DNA from: Neoscytalidium dimidiatum
Taxonomy: Eukaryota > Ascomycota > Dothideomycetes > Botryosphaeriales > Botryosphaeriaceae
DNA: 64,000 nt
Direction: 5' to 3'
Assembly (NCBI GenBank): GCA_037367355.1
Contig: CM074700.1
Location: forward strand, 1,922,001-1,986,000
A program made the translations under genes and the position numbers. This document shows, in pieces, positions 12,959-23,236 of the stretch (within the stretch, counting starts at the first letter, position 1; each line of letters opens with the position of its first letter). Under the pieces are notes generated by a model that was not told the DNA's origin, made no database searches, and worked only from the letters and a program-made list of their open reading frames with translations.

Positions 12959-13785
12959 TGTGCTAGACGACATTGCTGCGATGTCGGTTGTGAGCTTGGG
13001 TGGCAAGTGCGTCTTTTGGCAGTGCGCTGGAGGCGGTTGCGTGTTGGCATCATGCGCATCGGACGCGTCTCGGAATTACGTATCCCGTGACTTCAGCGCT
13101 GGAAGAGGATGAACGCTGGCAGCAATGCCAAAAATAAGATACCTAGATAATTAGAAAAATTCAAAGCTTGCAGATCAAAGCGCATGTCATCGTTGACTTC
13201 GACAGGAGCCAGGATGCGGCGCACGGTAGACAGGCACGACAGGGTTGGGTGGGGGAGGCGCAATGACGGGAGAGGCAGCTGATTTTAGATCAGACCCAGA
13301 GTAAGGAAGTGCGCGGGACGGGCGACGACGACTCCGCCTCCAAACATCTTCGAGCCAACTTGCGTGTCGCATCTTCACTCTGCACACAAGGCTGCCCGGA
13401 TTCGACTCCTCAGCACGCCCGCTGCGCCTCTGACGAGCCCTCACATCCGTGTGTGCAGCAACGCAGAGCGTTCGTTGCGCTGCCGCTATTCGGCTGTCCA
13501 GCCGCCAGCCTGCCCTCGCCAGGAGCGCCCTCGCGCCTACCACCGATCCTCAGAACGACGTCACTGCCAGAGCCGCTGATCCACCGCAACACTTTCGCCA
13601 TGATTGAGGGCCAACGCCGCCGCCTTTTGCGCGCGCTCAACAGTCGCTACATCTACGGCAGCATAGTAGGTACACCCCATGGAATCCGAGCGAACTATGC
13701 GCCGCTTCTTCCACCGTCAACGCCGATACTGACTCCTGCAACCACGCCACAGCCTCTCCTACACTCCATCGTCTTCCTACTCCAA
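12959..13785. other. TRS65/MPV17 intergenic region
   Basis: 827 bases. The right third stays open in frame with the following gene and includes an ATG at 13600 (MIEGQRRRLL...) that could be an alternative start of the Mpv17-family protein, with or without an intron near 13667-13750. Otherwise nothing recognised. Confidence 0.5.
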
Positions 13786-14730
13786 ATGGCCGCCGTGTCA
13801 ATCCTCTCGCGCAAGTTCAACCAGTACTATGCCAACCGACCTGGTAAGTTGCACCCTTCGGCGCTAAATGCGACGATATGCTAATTAAGTGCGACCAGTT
13901 CTCACCACCATGATAACTAACGCCGTACGTCCTCCCTCGATTCGCTCCACGCCTTGCCATGCCACAACATGCCACAACAGAGCGACATAGGGCACGTAAT
14001 CCAAGCTGACACAGAAATCAGGTTCTCGGTGGTATCGCGGACACAGTAGCGCAATCCTTGACGGCAGTCCGAGAGCGAGCAGTCCGGAAGCCAGGAGGTG
14101 TCAATAAGGACGACTTTTTCGCTATCGAGATTCATGAGCTGGACAAAAAGACCCCGTATCCCGATGATGAACTCATCCCGGATTCTAGGCGCCTGCCCCC
14201 TCCCTTCGACTTCGAGAGGCTTACGAGATTCATGGCCTATGGTTTCTTAATGGCGCCTCTCCAGCACAAGTGGTTCGGCTTCTTGTCTAAGAATTTCCCC
14301 ATAACGAAGGACGCTGCGCTGGGCCCCGCACTGAAGCGTGTTGCGCTGGACCAGTTCATTTTCGCACCGTTCGGTACGTATAGTGACCTCTTTCAAGATT
14401 TAGATTGCACTTGGAAACTGATACATGACTTCCCAGGTCTTGGCTGCTTCTTCACCTTTATGACCCTTGCTGAGGGCGGTGACAAGCGCGCGGTGCTGCG
14501 CAAGTTCCGAGACGTTTACGTTCCCTCTCTGAAGGCCAACTACGTCGTCTGGCCAGCCGTGCAGATCGTCAATTTCCGTCTGATGCCAATCCAGTATCAG
14601 ATTGTAGGCCACTCGCAACTCGACAAGAAACGACGCTTGCTAACAACCCCTTTCACAGCCCTTTGTCTCGACCGTTGGTATTGCGTGGACCGCATACCTC
14701 TCCCTGACCAATGCCGCGGACGAAGCTTAA
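13786..14730 (+). CDS. Mpv17/PMP22-family membrane protein
   Basis: Small multi-pass protein of the inner mitochondrial or peroxisomal membrane; family members are linked to channel activity or organelle homeostasis. From the ATG at 13786 the start reads FNQYYANRP then VLTTMITNAVLGGIADTVAQ after removal of two introns, the canonical N-terminal helix pair. Then a charged insertion, RFMAYGFLMAPLQHKWFGFL, VALDQFIFAPFG, and after an intron at about 14376-14436 the signature WPAVQIVNFRLMPIQYQ. A last intron leads to PFVSTVGIAWTAYLSL and a TAA at 14728-14730. About 223 residues. The charged loop of about 45 residues before the third helix is longer than in human MPV17. An upstream in-frame ATG at 13600 is possible. 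Mitochondrial versus peroxisomal location cannot be decided here. Confidence 0.88.
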
Positions 14731-15616
14731 GCGAGATAAGGCAATCCCATGTAGACGCTTCCGGGTTTCTTCCTTTTCCATCTTCTAACAAGAAGCTGTG
14801 TTCTCAGGCTTAGTTTCTTGAAACGCCCTAAAGGCTGGATTACAAAACTGCGGAGGGTTTCTTTGATACTGGTTCAATCACACTGGTTAGTTGCATTGTT
14901 TGGCGCAACGGTCTTTCGTTGGTGGTTTCAGCACAATATCGCTATGGCGATGGTTTATTGCGATAGTTCTGGCGTTCTCTCCAAATTGATCTTGGCGACA
15001 ATGATAGAAAGAGGAAATCCGTTGCATGCGTGCTTGTGAAAGGACTTGCAGAACGGTAGAGATCGACCTCATTAGATACTGCAACGAATTGTGCAAGGCC
15101 ACATGAAGAGTTGAAGTAACTTCCCGGGTGCAAGTAAAATGAATCTTTACGCACTTTTGTATCCGAACGGCTGCTTCAATTGTCTACGCCGTTGGCATCA
15201 GCTCAGTGCGGTGGTCATGAAAGCGACCACATAATAATGGGGCCCAAATCTACCTTGAACAAGAGGGTCCATAGCGAAAGCTTCTCTTGACGCTTTCAAT
15301 GATTGGTAGCAAACCGGTACAGGGGTCTGGCGCCAGTACAGCGGCTCATGCCCTGCAGCCGTCAGACAAAGCGCGAAAGGAGCGCGGGCGCGTCACCCGC
15401 GCGCCTCCATCAACACGGCGTAAATTCGGTTGTCGCGCCGCAAGGACGAGGCCAGTAAACAACACACTCCCCTCCTCCATCAAACCCATTCTCCATCACC
15501 GCAACGTTCTCACGCCCGACCGTCCTCAATCACCATCACCCTCTCTGCTTATCGATACGATCTCCTGGGACCTGCTGCTTCCTTCTTTCCTTTTCCTTTT
15601 CCCACCCGAGGAGATA
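14731..15616. other. MPV17/UBE2S-like intergenic region
   Basis: 886 bases, AT-richer in the first half and pyrimidine-rich (CT tracts) just before the E2 start, as is usual for fungal core promoters. No gene or RNA recognised. Confidence 0.55.
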
Positions 15617-16807
15617 ATGAACTCGCGCTCGCTACGCCGCCTCGCCGGCGATACCGCCACCCTCCACGCCGACCTCCCGCCAAACTACTTTTTCGCGCCG
15701 CATACCGACTCCTCCGACGACCTGACTCAGCTCGACATCCTCCTCGCCGGGCCCGAGGGCACGCCCTACGCCGCAGGGCTCTACAAGCTGCACCTCGAGA
15801 TCCCGCCGACCTACCCGACCGCCCCGCCCACTGCGCACTTCCGCACGCGGATATGGCACCCCAACGTCGAGGAAGCGACGGGTGCCGTGTGCGTCGACAC
15901 GCTCAAGCGCGATTGGCAGGCCAGCCTGACGCTGCGCGACGTGCTCGTGACGATCAGCTGCCTGCTGATCCAGCCGAACCCGGCGAGCGCGCTGAACGCC
16001 GAGGCCGGCGCCCTGTTGCAGGAGGATTGGGATGCGTTCTGTCGGCGGGCGCGGCTGATGACGGGGATCCATGCGCAGGTGCCGCGCGAGCTGAGGGCGT
16101 GCGTGGAGGAGGCAAAGATGCGTGGGGAGGAGAAGGTCGAGGAGCAGAAGAGGGACGTGGAAAATGAGGCGGAGAGGGAGGAGGTGGAGAAGATGAAGGG
16201 CAAGGGAAAGAAGAGGGATGCTGCCGGCAGCGCTGCCAAGGGTAGCGTGAAAGGAAAGGCGCGCATCGCGCCGGAGAAGACTCCCGCGTCGCCCATGGAG
16301 ATGGAGGAGAATGTTGGAGCGCGCAGGGAGTCGGACGACTGGATACCGGCGCCGCCCAACTTCTTGACGCCAGCGCCGCCGCAGCCGCTGAACTCGCGTG
16401 CGGAGCAGGAGGTTGGGTTGGGCGGCTCGTTCGAGATCCCAAGTACGCCGCTTGCGAGCATTCAGACGCCTGGCACGGCGAATGCGCCGATGCGCGTCAC
16501 TCGCCACGCTGCTGCAAACCTGGCCCAGCAGGCTTCGTACCAGACGCCACAGCGCGCCGCTGTGCCCTCTTCACACAGTCCGGAGCGGCCACCGTCGAGT
16601 ACGTCTTCTCAAAGCTCGCTCAATACTCGTCTCAACACGCTGTCTTTTGGCTGGGTACCGGAGAAGGCTTCGGGGACATTGAGGTATTCTCCTGAGGCGG
16701 CGCGGAGGGAAAGGCATGAGGCGCGGCGCTTCAAAGCCGCAGGATATTGCCTAAAAAGATATAACCGTGGTGCTTTCGGCCCGCGGCGAGGCCTGAAGAG
16801 GTTATGA
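15617..16807 (+). CDS. UBE2S-like ubiquitin-conjugating enzyme with long tail
   Basis: E2 that carries ubiquitin on a cysteine. The single exon encodes 396 residues. The UBC fold spans about residues 4-155: DLTQLDILLAGPEGTPYAAG, HPN at 81-83, the catalytic Cys92 in GAVCVDTLKRDW, and CLLIQPNPASALNAEAG. The segment after the cysteine (LKRDW...TISCLLI.PNP.SALN.EAG..L...RARLMT.IHA) matches UBE2S, the Lys11-chain-extending E2 of the APC/C, better than UBC4/5 or UBE2T. A lysine-rich coiled segment (about 160-215) and a long disordered Pro/Ser/Thr region follow, and the extreme C-terminus is GLKRL, close to the Leu-Arg tail by which UBE2S docks on the APC/C. Human UBE2S is only 222 residues. E2 identity is certain; the UBE2S assignment is strong but from memory. 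Confidence 0.9.
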   Translation: MNSRSLRRLAGDTATLHADLPPNYFFAPHTDSSDDLTQLDILLAGPEGTPYAAGLYKLHLEIPPTYPTAPPTAHFRTRIWHPNVEEATGAVCVDTLKRDWQASLTLRDVLVTISCLLIQPNPASALNAEAGALLQEDWDAFCRRARLMTGIHAQVPRELRACVEEAKMRGEEKVEEQKRDVENEAEREEVEKMKGKGKKRDAAGSAAKGSVKGKARIAPEKTPASPMEMEENVGARRESDDWIPAPPNFLTPAPPQPLNSRAEQEVGLGGSFEIPSTPLASIQTPGTANAPMRVTRHAAANLAQQASYQTPQRAAVPSSHSPERPPSSTSSQSSLNTRLNTLSFGWVPEKASGTLRYSPEAARRERHEARRFKAAGYCLKRYNRGAFGPRRGLKRL

Positions 16808-17251
16808 TTAAGGACTGTTTGTCGCGCTCCTGGGAATGTCAGAAGGATTCATCTTTTTTGTGGCGTTGCATAGCGGGTGGCATGTTGCATAGCACAGGCG
16901 TAATGGTTTGTTCTTCGGTAATTGCGTTGGGGGGTTGTCGGTCATGTATTTTCAGTCCGAGGGGTCTGTTGAGCATAAGGGACTTGTCCTCGAGCAAAAG
17001 CCATAAATCCTGGAAACCCGATACCTAAAGAATTATGATTATTTCAAGTACGTCTTTTATAGTACCTGTATGACACGATGGATTAAGAAAGAGGTCCTAT
17101 AACCTCAATTTGCATCAGGGTTTCGGTGCGCATTGAATATAACATTGCTGAGCTCACCCGAACCGGAAAGCCGCTCGGGCCGTATGAGTTATTTCCTCGC
17201 GGCTCCACGACTACTCGCGTCCTACAACCCCCAACTCTAGATTGCGCCAAA
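16808..17251. other. E2/RPP40 intergenic region
   Basis: 444 bases between tandem genes, holding the E2 3' UTR and the RPP40-like promoter. No other feature seen. Confidence 0.6.
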
Positions 17252-18643
17252 ATGCTTGGAATCGAGAGCGACAGTTCCAGATCGTCAAAATGCTACTTCA
17301 GCCATGCTATACTAGGCGAGAGCTTCGACGATAGGCAACCGCCAACCAAGAAAAAACCTTTCGCAACGGTCCTGGCCCAGCCTTTCTCCCACACAGTTCG
17401 TCGCCGCATGCACCGCATCCACGTGACCCAGAGATCAAGCTGCTAACATGTAGACAGATCGATTTGATACTTCCTGATGAGATGTACGAGGTCATCAAGC
17501 AAGAGCTGGAAGGCGACGCAGGCACGTTTCATTATGCCCGAGTCAATATGTCCCTTGGCGACATCATTCATGGGGAATTCTTCAACCACTATATCAAAAC
17601 CGGTGAGCATGAACATGGTTAACATCACTTTGAAAATATTTTTTAATTATTCGCAGGTAATATTTTGATGCTCTCCGAGGGTCGCCATGGAATCGATAAC
17701 GTCTTCTCGCTTCACGAAGGTAGGCTTTACTTCCCCAAGCAGTTGCGGCACTACCTATCCGTTTCTATTCGGGTTGAGAGGCTATGAGATATCCTGACGT
17801 AGCTTTAGGTGTATTGAGGCTGGAGCTCGACCGTGCGACGTATGAAAAATGCGGTCTTGCAGGCAAGCCGATACCTCATGGCGGACGAAAGCATACAAAA
17901 GAAAGATTTGGTATCAATTGACTTTGTTCCTGTCACTCCTCTAGAAACTCTGACAATGTATCGCAGCGGTCGAATTAGAACTCCGTCAAAGCTCTATGCT
18001 ACACGGCAAGAAGGGCTTCGAGCGCATCGTGTGGGCCTTCAAAAATGTCCTCAACCGTTCACTTACCTGGCTCTTTCATGACCTCCAGAGTCCCAATGAG
18101 CCTCCAAAAGGCACGTGTCCAGTTTGATAAGAGTCACCTAGACCAGCCATGAAGAAATTGGCTTACACCACGGCCACAGGTCCCATCCTCGCACATGCAC
18201 CTCATCTTCAGACTGCGCGCCCAGATTATTCCCGCATGGCACGGGTCAAGATCCCTGCACTGACATCCATTCCTGACCTCTGCGACCCCGAGTATGGTGC
18301 CGAGGTGCTCGAATGGTTCGGTATGGTCAGTCTCGGCTCACCACGCATCGACGCAGCCGACGACATGGACTCCTTTCTCAGCCGCTACCATGTCCCCATG
18401 CCGTACCGCACGAATGGTGATCCGGATGAACCTAATATTGGCGATGTTGTGAGGTTACGATGGCGCGGACTGATTCCGTCGGCATTCCTGCTAAAGCTGT
18501 GGATGGTAGTGAGGAAAGGAATGACAAGCGCGCGTACGGGGGAGAAGAAGTGGATGGCGATGACTGTGGCAGGCTTTGCTGGAGAGGCATACACGATGCT
18601 TGGGGTTGGAGAAGGAAATGTCATGAGTTGGGAGTGCAAGTGA
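17252..18643 (+). CDS. RPP40: RNase P/MRP 40-kDa subunit (RPP40-like)
   Basis: Protein subunit of nuclear RNase P/MRP, which cuts tRNA 5' leaders and pre-rRNA. The ATG at 17252 has a good context (caaaATG). Exons joined by frame: FSHT then IDLILPDEMYEVIKQELEG; MSLGDIIHGEFFNHYIKTG; NILMLSEGRHGIDNVFSLHEG; LRLELDRATYEKCGLAGKP; AVELELRQSSMLHGKKGFER then IVWAFKNVLNRSLTWLFHDL; and a final exon with AEVLEWFGMVSLGSPRI and a C-terminal IGDVVRLRWRGLIPSAF. This order (EFFN..IK.GN, TYE..GL.GKP, KGFERIVWAFKN, EWFG..SLGSPRI) is that of the RPP40 family. About six short introns, the last probably near 18093-18146. About 350 residues. The splice-rich middle is the least certain part. Confidence 0.85.
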
Positions 18644-18772
18644 AGGGGGCTAGGAGAATTAATCGGAGGACAGTATCACCTTCAGGGAAGACCCATCGAG
18701 AAAACCTGATTCGAGCATAAACTACAACTGCTCTACTCTATGGCATTGTCCAAGACTACTCATCAACCTCTC

Positions 18773-20135
18773 TTAAACCTCAGGATACACGTCCGTCCTC
18801 CTTAGCAGCGGCATCTCCGCCCTGACCTTATCCGTAAAACTCAAATCCAGATCTACCAACGCCAGGCTCGGCGGCGGTTGCTTACCGACCTCGTTGTAGC
18901 CTTCGACGGCATCGAACCCGCCTAGGTCAGCGATGACCTCGCCCCAGGGCGAGACCACCATGCTGTGTCCGTAGCTGCAGCGCTTCTCGTTGTGGAAGCC
19001 CGACTGCGCGGCTGCGATGACGTATGACTGCGTCTCGATGGCGCGAGCACGCAGCAGCGGCTCCCAGTGCGCGCGGCCGGTCGGCACCGTGAAGGCAGAC
19101 GGGTAGACAATAATTTGCGCGTTTTGTCGCTTGAGGGCGAGCGAGATTTCGGGGAAGCGGAGCTAAGGCCAGTCAGCCTGTCATTTCCTTTACGACTCTG
19201 TTGTCCTTGGGTAAGGATCAGAGGTTTGGCTGCGTGTGCTACGTACATCGAAGCAGATTGTCATTCCGACGCGGCCGACTGGTGTGTCGAACGGGGGGAG
19301 AATCGCGCTGCCTTTCTCAACACTCCTATGGGAATAATTAGCCACACGTCTTCTAATGTTGATTATAGGCACTGTTGAAATATTGTGCATACATACTTGC
19401 TTTCCTTCAGGATCGGGCCACCTTTGATCTCAACGTCGAAGAGATGTAGCTTCTGGTACCGCTGCACGATGTTGCCGTGCTCGTCGATCCAAATCAGAGT
19501 GTTCTTGACCTTCTCGCCGCCATCGGCCGGCTCATGGATACCGACGTTGATGGATAGCTTGGACTTGCGCGCTTCTTCCTGCAGACCCAGCACGAACTCA
19601 CTGTCCTGCACAGATTTGGCGAGGGATACAGTTTCAATTGGTGAGGAGGCGATGTAATCGCTGGCTTCGGGGAGGAAGAGGGCCTGCAATTTGGATAAGC
19701 AAGTGATTTACCCCTCGCTTGAGGAAGATGACCAATTATGAGACTGACCTTTGCGCCTGCCGACACAGCTTTTGCGATGAGCTGGCGGCATTGCTTGAGG
19801 TTGTGTGCCATGCTCGCGGTGGAACATATTTGACCGACTGCCTTGAAGATTTGAAATGTGTAAGGAATTGCTCATAAGCAGTTATTCAAAATAAGATGAT
19901 GAAGACGCTAAGAGTAACCCTCAGATGTTGTTGAGGGTGAAAACCAAATCTTCCCAAAAGATATCCAACTGCCTTGCCCCGGAAGTGGGGGTAGAGGGTT
20001 GCGCGGAAGTTACTGTACAACGTCTATAGTTGTTCCGGGACTGTTTCGCTTATCATGGTATTGAACGGACAAATTATATAAACGACAGAAAAAGTGAAGA
20101 TATCAGCGAAGGTTCATACTTACAGCGATGGCCAT
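18773..20135 (-). CDS. NIT2: NIT2-like carbon-nitrogen hydrolase (amidase)
   Basis: Nitrilase-superfamily amidase; relatives remove deaminated glutathione or omega-amides in cytosol and mitochondria. The catalytic triad is visible: Glu in ALFLPEASDYI, Lys in RYQKLHLFDVEI, Cys in VGMTICFDLRFPE. The C-terminal half has PSAFTVPTGRAHWEPLLRARAIE and YGHSMVVSPWGEVIADLGG, as in the NIT1/NIT2 branch. The N-terminus reads VGQICSTASMAHNLKQC, but no in-frame ATG precedes it locally. A four-codon exon (20135..20124, M-A-I-A, followed by a perfect GTAAGT) spliced over 282 nt to 19841 gives MAIAAVGQICST, the normal family start. Otherwise translation could begin at the ATG at 19811. Further introns lie near 19748-19684, 19390-19335 and 19235-19166. 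About 300 residues. Confidence 0.88.
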
Positions 20136-20604
20136 TTTGAGAAATCCTCGATATCGCCGTGCTGGTTTGTGGACCGAAACCTCAGCGTTCTAGTGTTCCC
20201 AAGCTCTTCCCGAGAAATTATGACGAGTGCTGTTTATCACGCGGACCCTGTTATCCCAAGTGACTATGAGGATTCCGAAGATGATGATTGAAGATATGGC
20301 GGGGCTGATGGCAGGGTACTTTGTCCGTCCGGCTGGGCCGAGCCGATACCGACCAACATCACCTCCCAACTTTTGCAAATTACGCAAGGTACACAGGAAG
20401 ACAGAACCAGAAGGAACCGTACAGAAAAAGCATGAGTCTCCGCTTTTACTTAGTAGTGAATTGTATTGATGCAGATTATTACAGTCAGCACGCAGTCGCC
20501 CTCCAGTCCCCAATCAACACCACTAGCCTCCCGACTTCCAAAACAATTCCCCTATGCTTCCCAGCACCTTCCCGGTATCTACAGATGGCAAAAAGATCAA
20601 ATCC
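20136..20604. other. NIT2/tRNA intergenic region
   Basis: 469 bases upstream of the NIT2-like gene. Contains the tRNA's Pol III terminator at its right end; otherwise no gene seen. Confidence 0.5.
20590..20594 (-). terminator. Pol III terminator of tRNA-Ile
   Basis: Run of five T on the minus strand, about 10 bases past the tRNA 3' end, the usual RNA polymerase III stop. Confidence 0.6.
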
Positions 20605-20708
20605 TGGTCACTACGAGGGTCGAACTCGCGACCTTGGCGTTAACTTTAAGTCCTCTAGGAGGACTGCCAATATTAGCACCACGCTCTAACCAACTGAGCT
20701 AAGCGACC
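20605..20708 (-). tRNA. tRNA-Ile (anticodon AAU) with intron
   Basis: On the minus strand the acceptor GGTCGCT pairs with AGTGACC plus discriminator A. The D arm is AGCTCAGTTGGTTAGAGC and the anticodon loop C-T-A-A-T-A-A reads AAT (Ile, AUU codons after A-to-I editing). The T arm is TCGCGAGTTCGACCCTCG. About 30 extra bases (20643-20672 region) sit between loop positions 37 and 38, the canonical nuclear tRNA intron site; removing them gives a normal 74-nt tRNA. The intron carries a strong hairpin (AGTCCTCC/GGAGGACT). Confidence 0.93.
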
Positions 20709-21728
20709 TATAACTTGGAAGGATCTTGCAAGTTTGATTCTGCCAGACCCATGTTCATGAAATCTTACTTTCACTGCAGACAATATAAACATAGATTTAA
20801 TTTACCCGATATGTTACCGTGAAAGCTCTCGAGAGAGGTCTAGGTTGGTTTTACTCTATTATACTGAGTGAGATTTGGTCTTTTGGTTGTTGAGATAGAT
20901 TAGAACTAATCTAGAGAAAGAAATGTGTGGATGTCGAGCACGCCGTCATTGCAACACCTAAGTCGCTGCGGCGCCCAGGGCCACTTCTCTGTCCATCCCC
21001 GTCAAGACATTTGGTAACTTACTTCCGCTTCCGAGGGGTACTGCAGCTTAGACATTCATAGCCAGCCCAGACCGCGAAATATCCACCGAAAAGTCTCTCC
21101 CTTCGTCCGCCGACCGGTATTTCGTATTATGGACCAAAAGCAGATGTTTCAAGGAGCGATCACAGCCTAAATGCAAGCAGAAGCGTGGAGCCAGCCATGT
21201 GTCATGCGGCCTCCCCTATTCCTTGATATAGCCGGCTTGTTTCATGAAGCGCCACCTCTTGGCACAGTCCCATTCGGACGCCCTTTCGAGAGCAAACAGA
21301 CTGAGTGAAGGACGTCAAGCATCCCAACCGTATGCCATTGAGGGCGCGGCTAAATATACGGTTAAAATGCACCACAGCGCAGGCATAGCTCCACGCTGCG
21401 AACCCGAGATTTCTAGAACGATGGGAAGGCAAAATAAGAAAAAAGGTAGCACTAGATGAAATTCTGGGGAAGATGAGGCTGGCTAGCCAGGTACAGGCTA
21501 TAATGCTTGAGGGGGGTCCACGTTGGCTCGGCTCAGTAAGAGGCATGTATGCGAGCCGACGGTCCGTAACGCCTTGTGAGAGCATCAAGTCAGTTGCACG
21601 ACCGCGAGATGTTTCCACTATATACGGACTGTTGGTATAAAGAGCAGCGACTTCTCCTGGCCGTTTCTTGTTTCTAAACACTTCACAACATTCGTTCTGG
21701 ACCTGCTCTTCATTCCACGGCAATCATC
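20709..21728. other. Region between tRNA and deacetylase gene
   Basis: About 1 kb. The first 250 bases are AT-rich; the remainder shows no coding frame. The right end holds the deacetylase promoter. No repeat recognised. Confidence 0.5.
21618..21642 (+). promoter_or_regulatory. TATA-like elements of the deacetylase gene
   Basis: TATATAC near 21620 and TATAAAG near 21636, about 90-110 bases before the deacetylase ATG, a fungal TATA position. Sequence evidence only. Confidence 0.4.
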
Positions 21729-22601
21729 ATGCATTTCTCTACGCTTGTCGTGCCCGCTATCGCTGTGTTGGCGGCAGCGAACCCAGTCCCGAATCCTCTT
21801 GAGGCCTTCAAACGGGCTGGTCCAGCAGCGGGCCAGGTCATCACGAAGTGCTCTTCACCGGGACAGTTGGCGCTGGCATTCGACGATGGACCGTACCAGT
21901 ACACGCAGAAGCTGGTCGATACGCTCAACGCGGCCGGAGCCAAGGGAACCTTCTTTGTGACGGGCACGCTTTACGGTATGTCCGGATTCTGCTCAGCACC
22001 CGTATGGCACTGATTCGGTTACCATAGGCTGCATCTACAATCAGAAGACAGCCCTCCAGAACGCATACAACGCGGGCCACCAGATCGCCTCGCACTCATG
22101 GTCGCATCCGTCCAACTTCGGATCGCTGAGCGCGGCGGATCTGACGGCGCAGATGCAGCGGCTTGAGGGCGCGCTCGTCAGCATCATCGGCAAGAAGCCG
22201 ACGTACATGCGCCCTCCCTACCTGGCTACGGGCGGCAACGTGCAGTCGACCATGAAGACACTCGGCTACCGCATCATCACCGACGACGTCGACTCCGGCG
22301 ACTGGAATGGCTACTCCGTCGCCCAGAGCGAGCAGCAATTCACCAACGCCGGTGCCAGTGGTAACGGGCACATCCCGCTCATGCACGAGACGTACTCGAC
22401 GACGGTCAACCAGCTCGTGCCGTGGTTGATCAACTGGGCAAAGCAGAATAACTTGAAGCTGGTCACTGTCGGTGAGTTTGATCTTTCCTCTTCTTTGAGA
22501 TGTTGTACTCGAGTTCTGACTTGTGTCTTTCAGCCGAATGCCTTGGAGATGCCGGTGGAGCTTACGCGAGCGGCACGCCTGCTTCTTCGCAGACTTGCTG
22601 A
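21729..22601 (+). CDS. Secreted polysaccharide/chitin deacetylase (CE4)
   Basis: Extracellular carbohydrate esterase family 4 enzyme removing N-acetyl groups from chitin or related polymers, acting on the cell wall or external chitin. A signal peptide is clear (MHFSTLVVPAIAVLAAANPVP). NodB-domain motifs: motif 1 LAFDDGP (catalytic Asp and metal Asp), motif 2 HSWSHP (metal His pair), motif 3 MRPPYL, a DDVDSGDW-type motif 4, and motif 5 LMHE. Two introns (about 21976-22027 and 22471-22533), both verified by frame; the end is ECLGDAGGAYASGTPASSQTC, with no chitin-binding module or GPI signal. About 250 residues, the compact fungal form. Substrate (chitin, chitosan oligomers or another polysaccharide) cannot be told from sequence. 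Confidence 0.93.
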
Positions 22602-23017
22602 ACAAAACGCTGATAGTAGACGAGAGACGAGAGTTAGCAGGGAACCTTCAAGTTTTTTTCTGAAGAGCGGGCAGTTCGATGATATTACAGTATATACTTG
22701 ATGAATACATACATATATGATTCTCTGTGATGCCTTCGACGCGCTAATATCTTTTGGCTCTCCGAGTAGTTTGCCATGCAAGCCCGACTACTATGATAAT
22801 AGTCGTAGGCATTCCCACAAACCTATCGGATTGGAAAACGAATTTGGGTGTAGTAGTGAGAAGCAAGGGTCCCTTTAGAATTAGGTGAGCCCTTCGGTTG
22901 TTTGGTCGATATCTGCCGGAGACTTCGCGATATCCAAGTGGAAACCGCCATCGTATTTAATGCTTTTGGAACCAATATTTTGCTTTCTCCAAACCGCTTC
23001 CAAAGTGCTGGGCCGGA
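22602..23017. other. 3' region after deacetylase
   Basis: 416 bases, deacetylase 3' UTR and AT-rich sequence. Nothing else recognised. Confidence 0.5.
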
Positions 23018-23236
23018 CTAGAATTGCATAAGAAAGCTCCGGAGGAGCTTGTCGAATCGGTTGACGTAGCTGACAATGATGGCCATGATGGCGACAACGA
23101 AGCCAAGAATGAAAATGAGAAGAACCGATTGCAATTGCATGTGTCGCAATTTTGACTTCCGATAGAAATGCAGATCCGAAGTAGGCTCTTCGCCTGACGT
23201 TTTGGGTTCGACATGAGAGATCTGAATGGCCGACAT
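23018..23236 (-). CDS. Possible small single-pass membrane protein
   Basis: A 72-codon frame with an ATG in fair context (caaagATG). A polar N-terminus of about 30 residues with KSKLR just before the membrane is followed by one strong transmembrane helix (LLIFILGFVVAIMAIIVSYV) and a short basic/aromatic tail. I do not recognise the family. A basic-then-hydrophobic layout is what a small organelle or ER membrane protein looks like, but a frame of this length can arise by chance. No intron is needed. A TTTAAAG sequence lies about 110 bases upstream on the same strand. Confidence 0.3.
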   Translation of the reverse strand: MSAIQISHVEPKTSGEEPTSDLHFYRKSKLRHMQLQSVLLIFILGFVVAIMAIIVSYVNRFDKLLRSFLMQF

